A DNA stretch of 64,000 nt from Microbacterium sp. CFH 31415 (GCF_022538185.1 NZ_JAKYXC010000010.1:124001-188000), one strand, 5' to 3'. Positions 52,671 to 61,389 are shown, counted from the stretch's first letter. Numbers and translations: made by a program. Notes: generated from the sequence alone by a model not told the origin.

Positions 52671-53891
52671 TCAGCGCAGACGCTCGATCACCATGGCCAT
52701 GCCCTGTCCGCCCGCGGCGCACATCGTGGCGATCGCGAACTGCTCGTCGCGCTCCTGCAGCGCGTGGATGGCGGTGGTCGTCATACGCGCGCCGGTCTGG
52801 CCGAACGGGTGGCCGAGCGCGATCGCGCCGCCGTTGACGTTGACCTTCTCCGGGTCGATCCCGATCGCCTCGATGGAGGGCACCACCTGAGCGGCGAACG
52901 CCTCGTTCAGTTCCATGAGGTCGATGTCGCCGATGGCCAGGCCCGCGTTCGCGAGGGCGCGCCCGACAGCATCCACGGGTCCGAGGCCCATGATCTCGGG
53001 GCTCAGGGCCGACACACCGGTGGAGACGATGCGCGCCAGCGGCTGCAGTCCGAGCTCGCTCGCGCGCGTGTCGCTCATGATGACCAGGGCCGCGGCACCG
53101 TCGTTGAGCGGACAGCAGTTGGCGGCGGTGACCGTGCCGTGCTCGCGGAAGACCGGGTTCAGGCTGGAGATGCCCTCCATCGTCACACCGGCGCGCGGGC
53201 CGTCGTCCGTCGCGACGAGCGTGCCGTCCGCGAGGCGCACTGCGGTGATGTCGCGCTCCCAGAATCCGCGAGCGGCCGCGGCTTCTGCGCGGTTCTGGCT
53301 CAGCACGGCCCACTCGTCCTGCGCGCGGCGCGAAACGCCCTTCAGCTGCGCCACGTTCTCCGCGGTCTCGCCCATCGCCATGTAGATGTCGGGCAGGTCG
53401 CCGTCTGCGCGCGGATCGCGCCAGACGAAGGAGGCGTCCTGTGCCCGCTGCACGGTGCGGGCCATGGCTTCCGCGTACCGAGGGTTCTTGGTGTCCGGCA
53501 TACCATCGGACTTGCCGAAGCCGTAGCGCGACACCGTCTCGACACCGCCTGAGATGAAGACGTCGCCCTCCCCCGCCTTGATCGCGTGGAGGGCCATGCG
53601 GCTGGTCTGCAGGGAGGACGCGCAGTAGCGGTGGACGGTCGTGCCGGGCAGGGAATCGAAGCCGAGCTGCATCGCGACGATGCGGCCGATGTTGTACCCC
53701 TGCTCGCCGGCCGGCTGCGCGCAGCCGATCATCATGTCGTCTATCGTCGCGGGGTCCAGCTCGGGCACCGTCTCGAGCGCCGCGGCGACCATCTGCGCGA
53801 GCAGGTCGTCGGCGCGCATGTCCTTCAAGGAGCCCTTGCCCGCCCTGCCGATGGGAGAGCGGACGGCGGAGACGATGACGGCGTCAGTCAT
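52671..53891 (-). CDS. Acetyl-CoA acetyltransferase (thiolase), FadA3-like
   Basis: 406 residues; ATG at 53891 with GAAGGAAG upstream. Nucleophile in TVHRYCASSLQTSRMA, then SGGVETVSRYGFG, NEAFAAQVV, GHPFGQTGARMTTT and CAAGGQG. It differs from FadA6 at 36740 in sequence and length and resembles the biosynthetic/degradative thiolase group I recall as FadA3. It may cleave the beta-keto CoA ester in the last steps after ring opening. It overlaps the SDR stop by 8 bp. Confidence 0.85.
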   Translation of the reverse strand: MTDAVIVSAVRSPIGRAGKGSLKDMRADDLLAQMVAAALETVPELDPATIDDMMIGCAQPAGEQGYNIGRIVAMQLGFDSLPGTTVHRYCASSLQTSRMALHAIKAGEGDVFISGGVETVSRYGFGKSDGMPDTKNPRYAEAMARTVQRAQDASFVWRDPRADGDLPDIYMAMGETAENVAQLKGVSRRAQDEWAVLSQNRAEAAAARGFWERDITAVRLADGTLVATDDGPRAGVTMEGISSLNPVFREHGTVTAANCCPLNDGAAALVIMSDTRASELGLQPLARIVSTGVSALSPEIMGLGPVDAVGRALANAGLAIGDIDLMELNEAFAAQVVPSIEAIGIDPEKVNVNGGAIALGHPFGQTGARMTTTAIHALQERDEQFAIATMCAAGGQGMAMVIERLR

Positions 53892-54681
53892 TTTCACTTC
53901 CTTCGTTGAGCACGGCGAATGCCGTCTGAGGTGTGTGCGAGAGGAACGCGGGCCACTCGCCGCCGCCGTCGACGTCGACGACGGCGCCGGTCACGTGCGA
54001 AGCCAGCGGCGACGCGAGCATGAGGCACACGTTGCCGATCTCGAGTGGGTAGGCGAGGCGCCCGCGCGGGATGGTCCGGGCGATCCGCTCGAGGTTCTCT
54101 GCACTGCCGTAGTGCTCGTCGGCGCTGTCGGTCGCGACGAGACCGCAACTGACCGCGTTGACGCGGATGTGCGGCGCCCACTCTACGGCGAGCGAGGCGG
54201 TGAGGTTCTCGAGGGCGGCCTTCGCCGCGCCGTACATCGCGGTGCCCGGGCTCGAGCGGCGAGCACTGATCGAGGTGATGTTGATGACGCTACCGCCGTC
54301 TTCCTGCGCGGCCATGACGGGGTGCACGGCGCGGGCGACGAAGGCCGCGGAGAGGAAGTTCAGGTCGGTGATCGCGCGGAGATACCGCGGCGAGCCCTCC
54401 TCGAAGCGGCCGAACGGCGAGCCGCCGGCGTTGTTCACGGCGACGTCGAGCCGCCCGGCGCGCGAGACGATGTCGCCCACCCAATGCTCCACGGCGTCGG
54501 GATCGCGCACGTCGACGGCGGTGAAGGTCACGCCGTCCGGCAGCTCAGCGGGTTCGCGGCGTCCGCAGGTCTCGATGGCGGCGCCGGCACGGAGGAACGC
54601 CTCGGCGATGCCGCGGCCGACGCCGCGGGTGGCGCCGGTGATCAGCACGACTCTCCCGGACAGGTCGATCGTCACAGCCAT
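53884..54681 (-). CDS. SDR dehydrogenase, Rv3548c-like
   Basis: 265 residues from ATG 54681 (AGGGAGGA 8 nt upstream; in-frame starts further up lack this). DLSGRVVLITGATRGVGRGIA, AVNNAGGSPFGRFEEGSPRYL, NITSISARRSSPGTAMYGAAKAALENL, SLAVEWAPHIRVNAVSCGLV and the end GAVVDVDGGGEWPAFLSHTP. The VVDVDGGGEWPAFL ending recalls the SDRs encoded beside ipdAB in mycobacteria (Rv3548c type). It probably oxidises a hydroxyl on a ring or an opened chain. First gene of a four-gene leftward operon with a KstR2-type site upstream; TAGCGT (54722-54717) is a candidate -10. Confidence 0.82.
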   Translation of the reverse strand: MAVTIDLSGRVVLITGATRGVGRGIAEAFLRAGAAIETCGRREPAELPDGVTFTAVDVRDPDAVEHWVGDIVSRAGRLDVAVNNAGGSPFGRFEEGSPRYLRAITDLNFLSAAFVARAVHPVMAAQEDGGSVINITSISARRSSPGTAMYGAAKAALENLTASLAVEWAPHIRVNAVSCGLVATDSADEHYGSAENLERIARTIPRGRLAYPLEIGNVCLMLASPLASHVTGAVVDVDGGGEWPAFLSHTPQTAFAVLNEGSEND

Positions 54682-54725
54682 GGGCGCGTTCCTCCCTTGC
54701 GTCATTGCAGACTCCCACGCTACCA

Positions 54726-54739
54726 AACAAATGCTAGGT
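54726..54739. promoter_or_regulatory. KstR2-type operator overlapping a leaderless promoter
   Basis: AACAAATGCTAGGT aligns with AnCAAGnnCTTGnT (two mismatches). Its last bases overlap TAGGTT (54735-54740), which ends 6 nt before the ATG at 54747, a leaderless-type -10. A repressor bound here would block the rightward promoter directly. The leftward SDR start is 45 bp away. Confidence 0.65.
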
Positions 54740-54746
54740 TTGCTCC

Positions 54747-55574
54747 ATGGCAGCGACGTCTGGAGATGTGCGAATCTCGGTGGTGACGGGCGGGGCCCTC
54801 GGCATCGGAGGCGCGACCAGTCGGCGGCTCGCGGCTGACGGCGACCACGTCGTGCTCCTCGACATCGACGGCGACGCCGCGCACCGCACCGCCGACGCCA
54901 TCCGCACAGCGGGAGGCACGGCGACCGTCGTAGTGGGCGATGCCACGGTCGATGCCGACCTCGACCGTCTCGCCGAGGCGGCCTCCGCGATCGACGACGG
55001 CCGCGTCGACGTGCTGGTGAACAACGTCGGCGACTTCCGCCCGGCCAAGGCGATCTTCCTGCGCAGCAGCGCCGACCAGTGGGAGGCGATGCACCGCATC
55101 AACCTGCGCCACGTCTTCGCCACGACATTCCGGTTCGCTCCCGCGATGATCGCACGCGGCCAGGGAGTCATCGTGAACGTCTCGACGGTCGAGGCCTTCC
55201 GCGGCATCCCCGGCCACGCCGTGTACTCGGCCTACAAGGCCGGCGTCGCTGCCTTCACCAAGAGCATGGCCGTCGAGCTCGGCCCTTCGGGCGTGCGCGT
55301 CGTGGGCGTCGCGCCCGATCTCACCGACACCGAGCAGACTCCGCGCGCGGCGATGCTGCGCGACCGCGACCCGGAGCTGATCCGCTCGTGGCTGCCGATA
55401 GGGCGTTTCGGCCTGCCCGAGGACGCGGCCGACGTCATCGCATTCCTCGCGTCGGGCGACGCGCGGTTCGTCACGGGCACGACGATCCCCGTCGACGGCG
55501 GAACGCTCGCGGCATCCGGCTGGTACGGCCGCACGTCGGCGCGCGGCTGGACCAACATGCCCGACGGCACCTGA
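54747..55574 (+). CDS. SDR dehydrogenase
   Basis: 275 residues. VVTGGALGIGGATSRRLAADG, the unusual NNVGDFRPAKAIF in place of NNAG, NVSTVEAFRGIPGHAVYSAYKAG (Tyr/Lys) and FVTGTTIPVDGGTLAASGWYG. The NNVGD variant marks a subgroup I recall from steroid and terpenoid gene clusters. No ribosome binding site; TAGGTT-N6-ATG indicates leaderless translation. Alone on its strand; converges with the SDR at 55587. Confidence 0.8.
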   Translation: MAATSGDVRISVVTGGALGIGGATSRRLAADGDHVVLLDIDGDAAHRTADAIRTAGGTATVVVGDATVDADLDRLAEAASAIDDGRVDVLVNNVGDFRPAKAIFLRSSADQWEAMHRINLRHVFATTFRFAPAMIARGQGVIVNVSTVEAFRGIPGHAVYSAYKAGVAAFTKSMAVELGPSGVRVVGVAPDLTDTEQTPRAAMLRDRDPELIRSWLPIGRFGLPEDAADVIAFLASGDARFVTGTTIPVDGGTLAASGWYGRTSARGWTNMPDGT

Positions 55575-55586
55575 GGCACCACGACG

Positions 55587-56333
55587 TCAGACCGCGGTGT
55601 ACCCGCCGTCGACGACGAACTCGGCTCCCGTGACGAACGATGCCTCGCTCGACGCGAGGAAGCAGATCACGGCAGCCGCCTCGTCGGGCGTGCCGAACCG
55701 ACCGAGCGGGGTGTCCGCGATCATAGGTGCGCGATCGGTCGTCGGCCGGAACATGGGCGTGTCGATGAACCCGGGATGCACCGAGTTGACGCGGATGCCG
55801 TCGGTGGCCCACGCGAGCGCGGCGTTCTTCGACAGGGTCCGCACGGCACCCTTCGCCGCCGCGTACGAGGGGTTGTTCCCGTAGCCGCCCACGATGCCGA
55901 ACATCGAGCTCACATTGACGATCGAGGCGGCGTCCGACGCTTTGAGGGCGGGTGCGGCCGCCTTCATCCCGAGGAACACGCTGTCCTGCGTCACGGCGAT
56001 GACGCGCTTCCAGTCCTCGTACGCGGTCTCCTCGATCGAGACGGCGTGGCTGATCGCGGCGTTGTTCACCAGGACGTCGAGACCGCCGAAAGCATCCAGG
56101 GCACCTGTCACCGCGACATCCCACTCCTGCTCATCGGCGACGTCGAGCTGCCACGCCAGCGCACGGCCGCCGTCCGACACGATCGCCGCCGCGAGCTTGC
56201 GCGCGGCGTCGAGACGGACGTCGGCGACGACCACCGCGCCGCCCTCGCGGGCGATGCGCCGCGCGGTCGCACCACCGATTCCGCCGGCCGCGCCCGTGAT
56301 GAGGGCGACCTCGCCCTCGAACCGGCCGCTCAT
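55587..56333 (-). CDS. SDR dehydrogenase (last gene of liv operon)
   Basis: 248 residues. ALITGAAGGIGGATARRIAREGG, NNAAISHAVSIEET, NVSSMFGIVGGYGNNPSYAAAKGAV and FVVDGGYTAV. The SSMFGIVGGYGN-P-YAAAKG catalytic area is typical of hydroxysteroid/cyclohexanol-dehydrogenase-like SDRs. It likely oxidises a hydroxyl left by, or required for, the monooxygenase encoded upstream. ATGA overlap with the flavin reductase gene; end of a six-gene operon. Confidence 0.83.
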   Translation of the reverse strand: MSGRFEGEVALITGAAGGIGGATARRIAREGGAVVVADVRLDAARKLAAAIVSDGGRALAWQLDVADEQEWDVAVTGALDAFGGLDVLVNNAAISHAVSIEETAYEDWKRVIAVTQDSVFLGMKAAAPALKASDAASIVNVSSMFGIVGGYGNNPSYAAAKGAVRTLSKNAALAWATDGIRVNSVHPGFIDTPMFRPTTDRAPMIADTPLGRFGTPDEAAAVICFLASSEASFVTGAEFVVDGGYTAV

Positions 56334-57469
56334 CGTGCCCCAATCCTGTCTGAGATCGCGTCCGCGGTCGCGCACGCCTCCGCGATCCACGTCGACACGA
56401 TCTGCCGGTCGGCCGCGGCGGGCAGGCCGAAGAGAGCGACGGTCGCGACGACCGCGCCGGCGCCGTCCCGGATCGGCGCCGTGATTATCCGCACGTCCAG
56501 TCGGTCCCGGTCCAGCCGCTCGTCCGGCGGGTCGTACGAGTCGATGAGGCGCACGCGGGCCTCGTCGATGGCCCGCGCGCGGGCCGGTGACGCGGCAGAC
56601 CCCCCGTGATGTCGGATGTGGGACCACGCGTCGTCGTGCCCGTCGGCAACCAGACCGATCGACCAGCCGCGCGCGCGGACCCGCGCGAGAACGTCCTCGG
56701 ATCCTCCGAGCGCACGCCAGCGCTGGGCGAGGCCGGCGTCCGTCGCGGCGAAGAGGGATCCGAAGGGCGGCGCCAGCGGCAGGTGTTGACCGATGTGCAT
56801 ACCGACAGCGTCCGTCCTGCCGCGCGCCGCGGTGATGACCAGGTCGTCATCTGCGACCGCCTGCAGATACGACTGCAACCCGGTCCGCGCCGCCAGCTCC
56901 TCCAGGAAAGGTCGCGCGAGGTCGGTCAGCTGAAGCGCGAGTCTCAGATCCGGCCGGTAGGGAGCGGCGAGGACCCGGGCGTCGAACCCGCCGTATCCGC
57001 CCTGATAGAACAGCAGCGGACCTGCGTGGTCTGCATGGCCGACCCCGAGGTCGATCACCTCGCCGACCACGATGTCATGATCACCGGCGGAGTAGGTCTG
57101 ACCACGTCGGCAGTCGATCCACGCGACGGCGTCGTCGAGACGCGGGCTCCCCGACGGTGCGGGCGTCCACGCGACGTTCGCGAACTTCTCCTCGCCGGAG
57201 CGCGCGAACCGTCGGCAGATCGACTCCTGCCCCGCACTGAGCACGCTCACGCAGAACGCGTCTGACTCCCTGAGGCGCGCATAGCTGGATGACGTGACCG
57301 CCGGCAGGAAGGCCACGAGTGGCGGGTCGAGCGACACCGAGGTGAACGAGCCGACGACCATGCCCACAGGAGCTCCGTCGGATCCGATCGCGCTGACGAT
57401 CACGACACCGGTCGGGAAGTTGCCGAGCACCGACCGGAACCGCCGCGGATCGAAGGCGACCTCGCTCAT
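56330..57469 (-). CDS. Flavin reductase fused to an IclR-like ligand-binding domain
   Basis: 379 residues. Residues 1-165 are an HpaC/HsaB-type flavin reductase (FDPRRFRSVLGNFPTGVVIV, VGSFTSVSLDPPLVAFLPA, DHDIVVGEVIDLG). After a short linker, residues about 180-375 resemble the effector domain of IclR regulators: LARPFLEELAARTGLQSYL, GMHIGQHLPLAPPFGSLFAA, RVRARGWSIGLV and ITAPIRDGAGAVVATVALFG. No helix-turn-helix is present, so it should not bind DNA. The sensor half may gate flavin reduction by the substrate. It follows a class-C flavin monooxygenase gene (ATGA overlap), its likely partner. Confidence 0.85.
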   Translation of the reverse strand: MSEVAFDPRRFRSVLGNFPTGVVIVSAIGSDGAPVGMVVGSFTSVSLDPPLVAFLPAVTSSSYARLRESDAFCVSVLSAGQESICRRFARSGEEKFANVAWTPAPSGSPRLDDAVAWIDCRRGQTYSAGDHDIVVGEVIDLGVGHADHAGPLLFYQGGYGGFDARVLAAPYRPDLRLALQLTDLARPFLEELAARTGLQSYLQAVADDDLVITAARGRTDAVGMHIGQHLPLAPPFGSLFAATDAGLAQRWRALGGSEDVLARVRARGWSIGLVADGHDDAWSHIRHHGGSAASPARARAIDEARVRLIDSYDPPDERLDRDRLDVRIITAPIRDGAGAVVATVALFGLPAAADRQIVSTWIAEACATADAISDRIGAR

Positions 57470-58758
57470 GCCCCGATCCGCTCCCGCAGCGTGCCGGGGG
57501 CGTAGTCCCGCTGCACGAGCCCGCGGTCCTGCAGCAGGGGAACGACGTGCTCGGTGAAATCGCGCAGACCCTCGGGCAGGTCGGCCGCCAGCACCACGAA
57601 CCCGTCCGCCGCACCGTTCCCGAACCACCCTGCCAGGTCGTCGGCGACCTGCTCGGGCGTCCCGATGACGGGACGGTGGCCGAGGCTCATCGCGATGCGC
57701 TGCGCGAGGCGGCGCACCGAGAGCCCCTCCCGCAGCGCGGTCTCGATGTACAGGCGCGGGCGCGACACGCTGGCGTTGGCGGGGAGATCGTCCCGCACGT
57801 CGGGGAACGGCCCGTCCGGGTCGAGGTCACTGAGGTCGAGGCCGCCGAAGTGGTGCGACAGGAAGGCGCCGAGCGCTCCGACGTCGACGAAACCCGCCAG
57901 CTCGTCAGCATGTGCCCGGGCTTCGGCCTCCGTGCTCCCGATGATCGGCATGATGCCCGGGAGGACGCTGATGGCATCCTCGGCGCGACCGAACTCCGCT
58001 GCCTGCGCATGCATACGCTGGGCGAAGTCCCGGCTGTCGGCTTGATCGAACTGCGTCGTGAAGGCGAGGTCGGCCCACTTTGCCCCGAGCGCCATCCCGG
58101 GCCCGGAAGATCCCGCCTGCGACAGCGTGATGCGTCCCTGCGGCGACCGCCGCACCGGGAGCGGACCTTCGACGCTGAAGTGCTCCCCGACGTGGTTGAT
58201 GGGGTGCACGCGCTCGAGGTCGACGTACCGGCCCGTGGCGCGGTCGGCGACGATTGCGTCGGCATCCCATGCGTCCCAGAGACGCGTGACGATCTCAACG
58301 AACTCCTCAGCCCGCTCGTAGCGGTCCGCGTGCACCGGCAGATTCGCCGAGCCGAAGTTATTCGCGGCGGCCTGAATCGCCGTGGTGACGATGTTCCAGC
58401 CGACCCGGCCTCCCGAGAGGTGGTCGAGAGTGGCGAACTGCCGCGCGACCGTGAACGGGTCGCTGAAGGTCGTCGACACCGTGCCGATGAGCCCGATCGA
58501 ATCCGTCACGGCGGCGAGCGCGCCCAGCAGGGCGATCGGGTCGGGACGCTCGGTCGAGTCGGTCGCGATCTGCTCGCCGATCGTCAGTGCGTCTGCGACG
58601 AAGACCACGTCGAACCGGCCCGCCTCTGCGGTGCTAGCGATCTCGGCCCAATGCCCCAGCGTGAGCGCCTTCGAGGCATCAGTTCGCGGCGAACGCCACA
58701 CGGCCTGCGAGGCACCGACTCCCTGGACGTACGCCGCGAGGCGCATCCGGCGCGTCAT
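57466..58758 (-). CDS. Two-component flavin monooxygenase, NtaA/SnaA/DszA type
   Basis: 430 residues; ATG 1 nt after the livF stop. A bacterial-luciferase-like TIM barrel of the NtaA family: HWAEIASTAEAGRFDVVFVAD, DPIALLGALAAVTDSIGLIGTVSTTFSDPF, LDHLSGGRVGWNIVTT, RYERAEEFVEIVTRLWDAWD and ITLSQAGSSGPG. Such enzymes use reduced FMN from a separate reductase, here the next gene, to oxygenate C-N, C-S or C-C bonds (Baeyer-Villiger reactions in some members). Substrate unknown; the operon suggests something imported by the Liv-type transporter. Confidence 0.87.
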   Translation of the reverse strand: MTRRMRLAAYVQGVGASQAVWRSPRTDASKALTLGHWAEIASTAEAGRFDVVFVADALTIGEQIATDSTERPDPIALLGALAAVTDSIGLIGTVSTTFSDPFTVARQFATLDHLSGGRVGWNIVTTAIQAAANNFGSANLPVHADRYERAEEFVEIVTRLWDAWDADAIVADRATGRYVDLERVHPINHVGEHFSVEGPLPVRRSPQGRITLSQAGSSGPGMALGAKWADLAFTTQFDQADSRDFAQRMHAQAAEFGRAEDAISVLPGIMPIIGSTEAEARAHADELAGFVDVGALGAFLSHHFGGLDLSDLDPDGPFPDVRDDLPANASVSRPRLYIETALREGLSVRRLAQRIAMSLGHRPVIGTPEQVADDLAGWFGNGAADGFVVLAADLPEGLRDFTEHVVPLLQDRGLVQRDYAPGTLRERIGA

Positions 58759-58759
58759 G

Positions 58760-59557
58760 TCACTCGCCACCGACACCGAGCTCCACCCCATGCTCGCGCT
58801 CCGAGGCCTGGAGGTCCGCCGTCATCGAGTGCCGTCCGAAGTAGGCGTCGTGCAGGATCGACATGTCGCTGACCTCCGAGGCCGGGGTCGACAGCACCGA
58901 ACGGCCCATGTCGAGCACCACGATGTCGTCCGCGATCGCCACCGACGCGTCGACGGCCTGCTCGACGAGGAGGATGCCGATCCCGGTGTCCTTCAGGTCG
59001 GAGACGCGCTGCATGACCTCCTTGACGATCACGGGGGCGAGACCCCCCGATGGCTCGTCGAGCAGCAGGAGCTTGGGGCGCGCCATCAGCGCCGAGGCGA
59101 TCGCGAGCATCTGCTGCTGACCGCCTGACATGCTGCCCGCGGGGAGCGCGCGCTTCTCGCGGAGGATCGGGAACAGGTCGTACATGCGTTCCACGTCCTC
59201 GCGCAGCTCCGCGCGGCGTACGCGTCGCACGCGGCCACCGAGGAGGAGGTTCTCCTCCACGGTCTGGCTGCGCATGACGCGCTTGCCCTCCTGCACGAAG
59301 GACATGCCCATGCGGACGCGCTCCGACACCGAGCGCTTCGAGACGTCTTGCCCGTCGAAGACGACCGAGCCGCCGGAGATCTTGTTCAGGCCCGTGATGG
59401 CGCGGATCGTCGTGGTCTTGCCGGCCCCGTTGCGGCCGAGCAGCACCGTGAGGCGACCGGGTCGCACCTCGAGCGAGACGTCCCATACGACCCGCAGGTC
59501 GCCGTACCCGGTGGCTAGACCGCTGACCTTCAGCAGGGCTTCGTCGCGGGTCTCCAT
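58760..59557 (-). CDS. livF: Branched-chain amino acid-type ABC transporter ATPase LivF
   Basis: 265 residues. Walker A GRNGAGKTTT, Q-loop SFVQEGKRV, signature SMSGGQQQMLAIASAL, Walker B LLLLDEPSGGL and the H-region substituted by LLVEQAVDA. VVWDVSLEVRPGRLTVLLGRNG is typical LivF. It energises uptake with the fused LivMG and LivH. The ATG overlaps the livMG stop (ATGA). The C-terminal tail of about 25 acidic residues is a family variation. Confidence 0.9.
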   Translation of the reverse strand: METRDEALLKVSGLATGYGDLRVVWDVSLEVRPGRLTVLLGRNGAGKTTTIRAITGLNKISGGSVVFDGQDVSKRSVSERVRMGMSFVQEGKRVMRSQTVEENLLLGGRVRRVRRAELREDVERMYDLFPILREKRALPAGSMSGGQQQMLAIASALMARPKLLLLDEPSGGLAPVIVKEVMQRVSDLKDTGIGILLVEQAVDASVAIADDIVVLDMGRSVLSTPASEVSDMSILHDAYFGRHSMTADLQASEREHGVELGVGGE

Positions 59558-61389
59558 CAGTTCGCCTCCGTGTTCTGCGCGACGAGCTCGTCGGTGTCGA
59601 CACCCAGGTACTCGCTGAGCACGCGCGGGTCGGACTCGATCTCAGCGGGCGTGCCGTGGGCCATGACCTCGCCATGGGCGAGGGCGTAGATCTCGTCCGC
59701 GAGCGAGAGCACGAGCTGGAAATTGTGCTCCACGAGCACCACGGTTCCGCCTGCGCCGGCGACCTTGCGGATGACGGCGGCGAGGCGGTCGACCTCGTCC
59801 TCGTCAAGACCGGAGGCCACTTCGTCGAGCAGCAGCACGCCGGGCTGCGAGATGAGGCAGCGGGCCACCTCCAGCATCCGTCGCTGGCCGAGCGGAAGCG
59901 CCGCGGCCTCCGCGTCGCGCAGGTCGCTGAGACCGACGAGCTCGAGAACGCGCTCGGCCTCGGTGCGGTCGGCCTGACGCGTCCTGCGGAACGACGGCAG
60001 CCGCAGGACGGCGGAGAGCACGGAAGCGCGGGAGGAGAAGTAGCGGCCGGCGATGACTGCGTCCAGCACCGAGATGCCCTCAGGGATGTTCGGCGTCTGG
60101 AAGGTGCGGGCCACGCCGGCACGCGCGACCTTGGTCGGCGTCGAGCCGTCGAGGCGCACGCCGTCGAGCGTGATCGAGCCTTCGTCGGTGCGGTAGAAGC
60201 CGCACACCATGTTCAGCAGCGTTGTCTTGCCCGAGCCGTTGGGGCCGATGAGCGCCGTCACCCGGCCGGGCTCGGCAGCGAGGGTGACGCCGCCCAGGGC
60301 GCGGTTGCCGCCGAACGACTTCACGATGTTCTCGACCGCGAGGCGCTTGCCCTCGAAGCCGTCGAGCTCGACGAAGGCATGCCCGGGCATGGTCGTGACG
60401 TCAGCGGTTCCCTTGGCCGCCGCGGCACGGAGGTCCATCCTTCGCACGAAAGAGCGGAACAGGCCGGCGAGTCCGCCGGTCAGCAGCACGCCGCCGATGA
60501 TGAGGAAGGCGCCCGTGAACAGCAGCGAGTACTCCTGGAACTCGCGCGACTGGTTGAGCCCGAACTGCAGGATGGCGGCGCCCACGACCGCGCCGTAAAC
60601 ACTCGCCGAACCGCCGAGTATCGACGCCGCAAGCACCGTCGTGGCGAACCCGAAGGCGAACGACTCGGGCGAGATGTACAGGTCGAGGTTGGCGAAGAGC
60701 GCACCCGCAAGACCGGCGGGGACCGCGCCCAGCGCGTAGGCCAGCAGCTTCATGCGGAACACCGAGATGCCGAGCGACGAGGCCAGCACAGGGCTCTGCT
60801 TGAGCACCCGGAACGCCGTGCCGTGGCGCGAGACGATGATGTTGCGCATCACGGCGAACCACAGGATCACGACGATGCCGATCACCCAGTAGTACGCGTC
60901 GCCGTTGAGCGGCATGCCGAACAGCGTGGGCGGCATGATGCCGGTGAGGCCGTTCCGACCGCCGGTGATGTCCTTGAAGATCGACAGCACGTCGGGCAGC
61001 AGGAGGATGAGGAAGAACGAGGTCATCGCCAGCGACCAGCCGCCCAGGCGAAGACCCGGGATGCCGGTGAGCAGGCCCACCGCGAGCGCGACGACGGCGG
61101 CCGCCGCGAGCTGGAACAGGATGTCCGTGTTGCCGGCGACGGAGAGAAGCCCCGCCGTGTAGGCGCCGGCGGCGTACATCGCGGCCTGACCGAGTGCCAG
61201 CTCGCCCGCGTAACCCAGGCTGAGGTTCAGACCGCTCACGACCAGCGCCAGGATCATCGTCAGCTGGATCTGGCGCTCGATCGCGTACGGGACTCCGAGG
61301 AGCGGGAGCAGGAGGATCAAGATCGCCAGCACGAGCGGGACGATCCACAGCGGCATCGCACGGAGGCGGATCCACCAGGCCATGCTCAC
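59557..61389 (-). CDS. livMG: Fused LivM permease-LivG ATPase
   Basis: 610 residues. The N-terminal ~320 residues are a LivM permease with nine to ten helices (SLGYAGELALGQAAMYAAGAYTAG, GGRNGLTGIMPPTL, RHGTAFRVLKQSPVLASSLG, GGSASVYGAVVGAAILQFGL). A short linker leads to LivG with Walker A GPNGSGKTT, GVARTFQTPNIPEG, signature LPLGQRRMLEVARCL, Walker B LLLDEVASGLDEDE and VEHNFQLVLSLADEIYALAHG. The start is a GTG at 61389 overlapping the livH stop (GTGA), or an ATG two codons later. The signature is LGQRR rather than LSGGQ, as is common in LivG. Confidence 0.9.
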   Translation of the reverse strand: MSMAWWIRLRAMPLWIVPLVLAILILLLPLLGVPYAIERQIQLTMILALVVSGLNLSLGYAGELALGQAAMYAAGAYTAGLLSVAGNTDILFQLAAAAVVALAVGLLTGIPGLRLGGWSLAMTSFFLILLLPDVLSIFKDITGGRNGLTGIMPPTLFGMPLNGDAYYWVIGIVVILWFAVMRNIIVSRHGTAFRVLKQSPVLASSLGISVFRMKLLAYALGAVPAGLAGALFANLDLYISPESFAFGFATTVLAASILGGSASVYGAVVGAAILQFGLNQSREFQEYSLLFTGAFLIIGGVLLTGGLAGLFRSFVRRMDLRAAAAKGTADVTTMPGHAFVELDGFEGKRLAVENIVKSFGGNRALGGVTLAAEPGRVTALIGPNGSGKTTLLNMVCGFYRTDEGSITLDGVRLDGSTPTKVARAGVARTFQTPNIPEGISVLDAVIAGRYFSSRASVLSAVLRLPSFRRTRQADRTEAERVLELVGLSDLRDAEAAALPLGQRRMLEVARCLISQPGVLLLDEVASGLDEDEVDRLAAVIRKVAGAGGTVVLVEHNFQLVLSLADEIYALAHGEVMAHGTPAEIESDPRVLSEYLGVDTDELVAQNTEAN

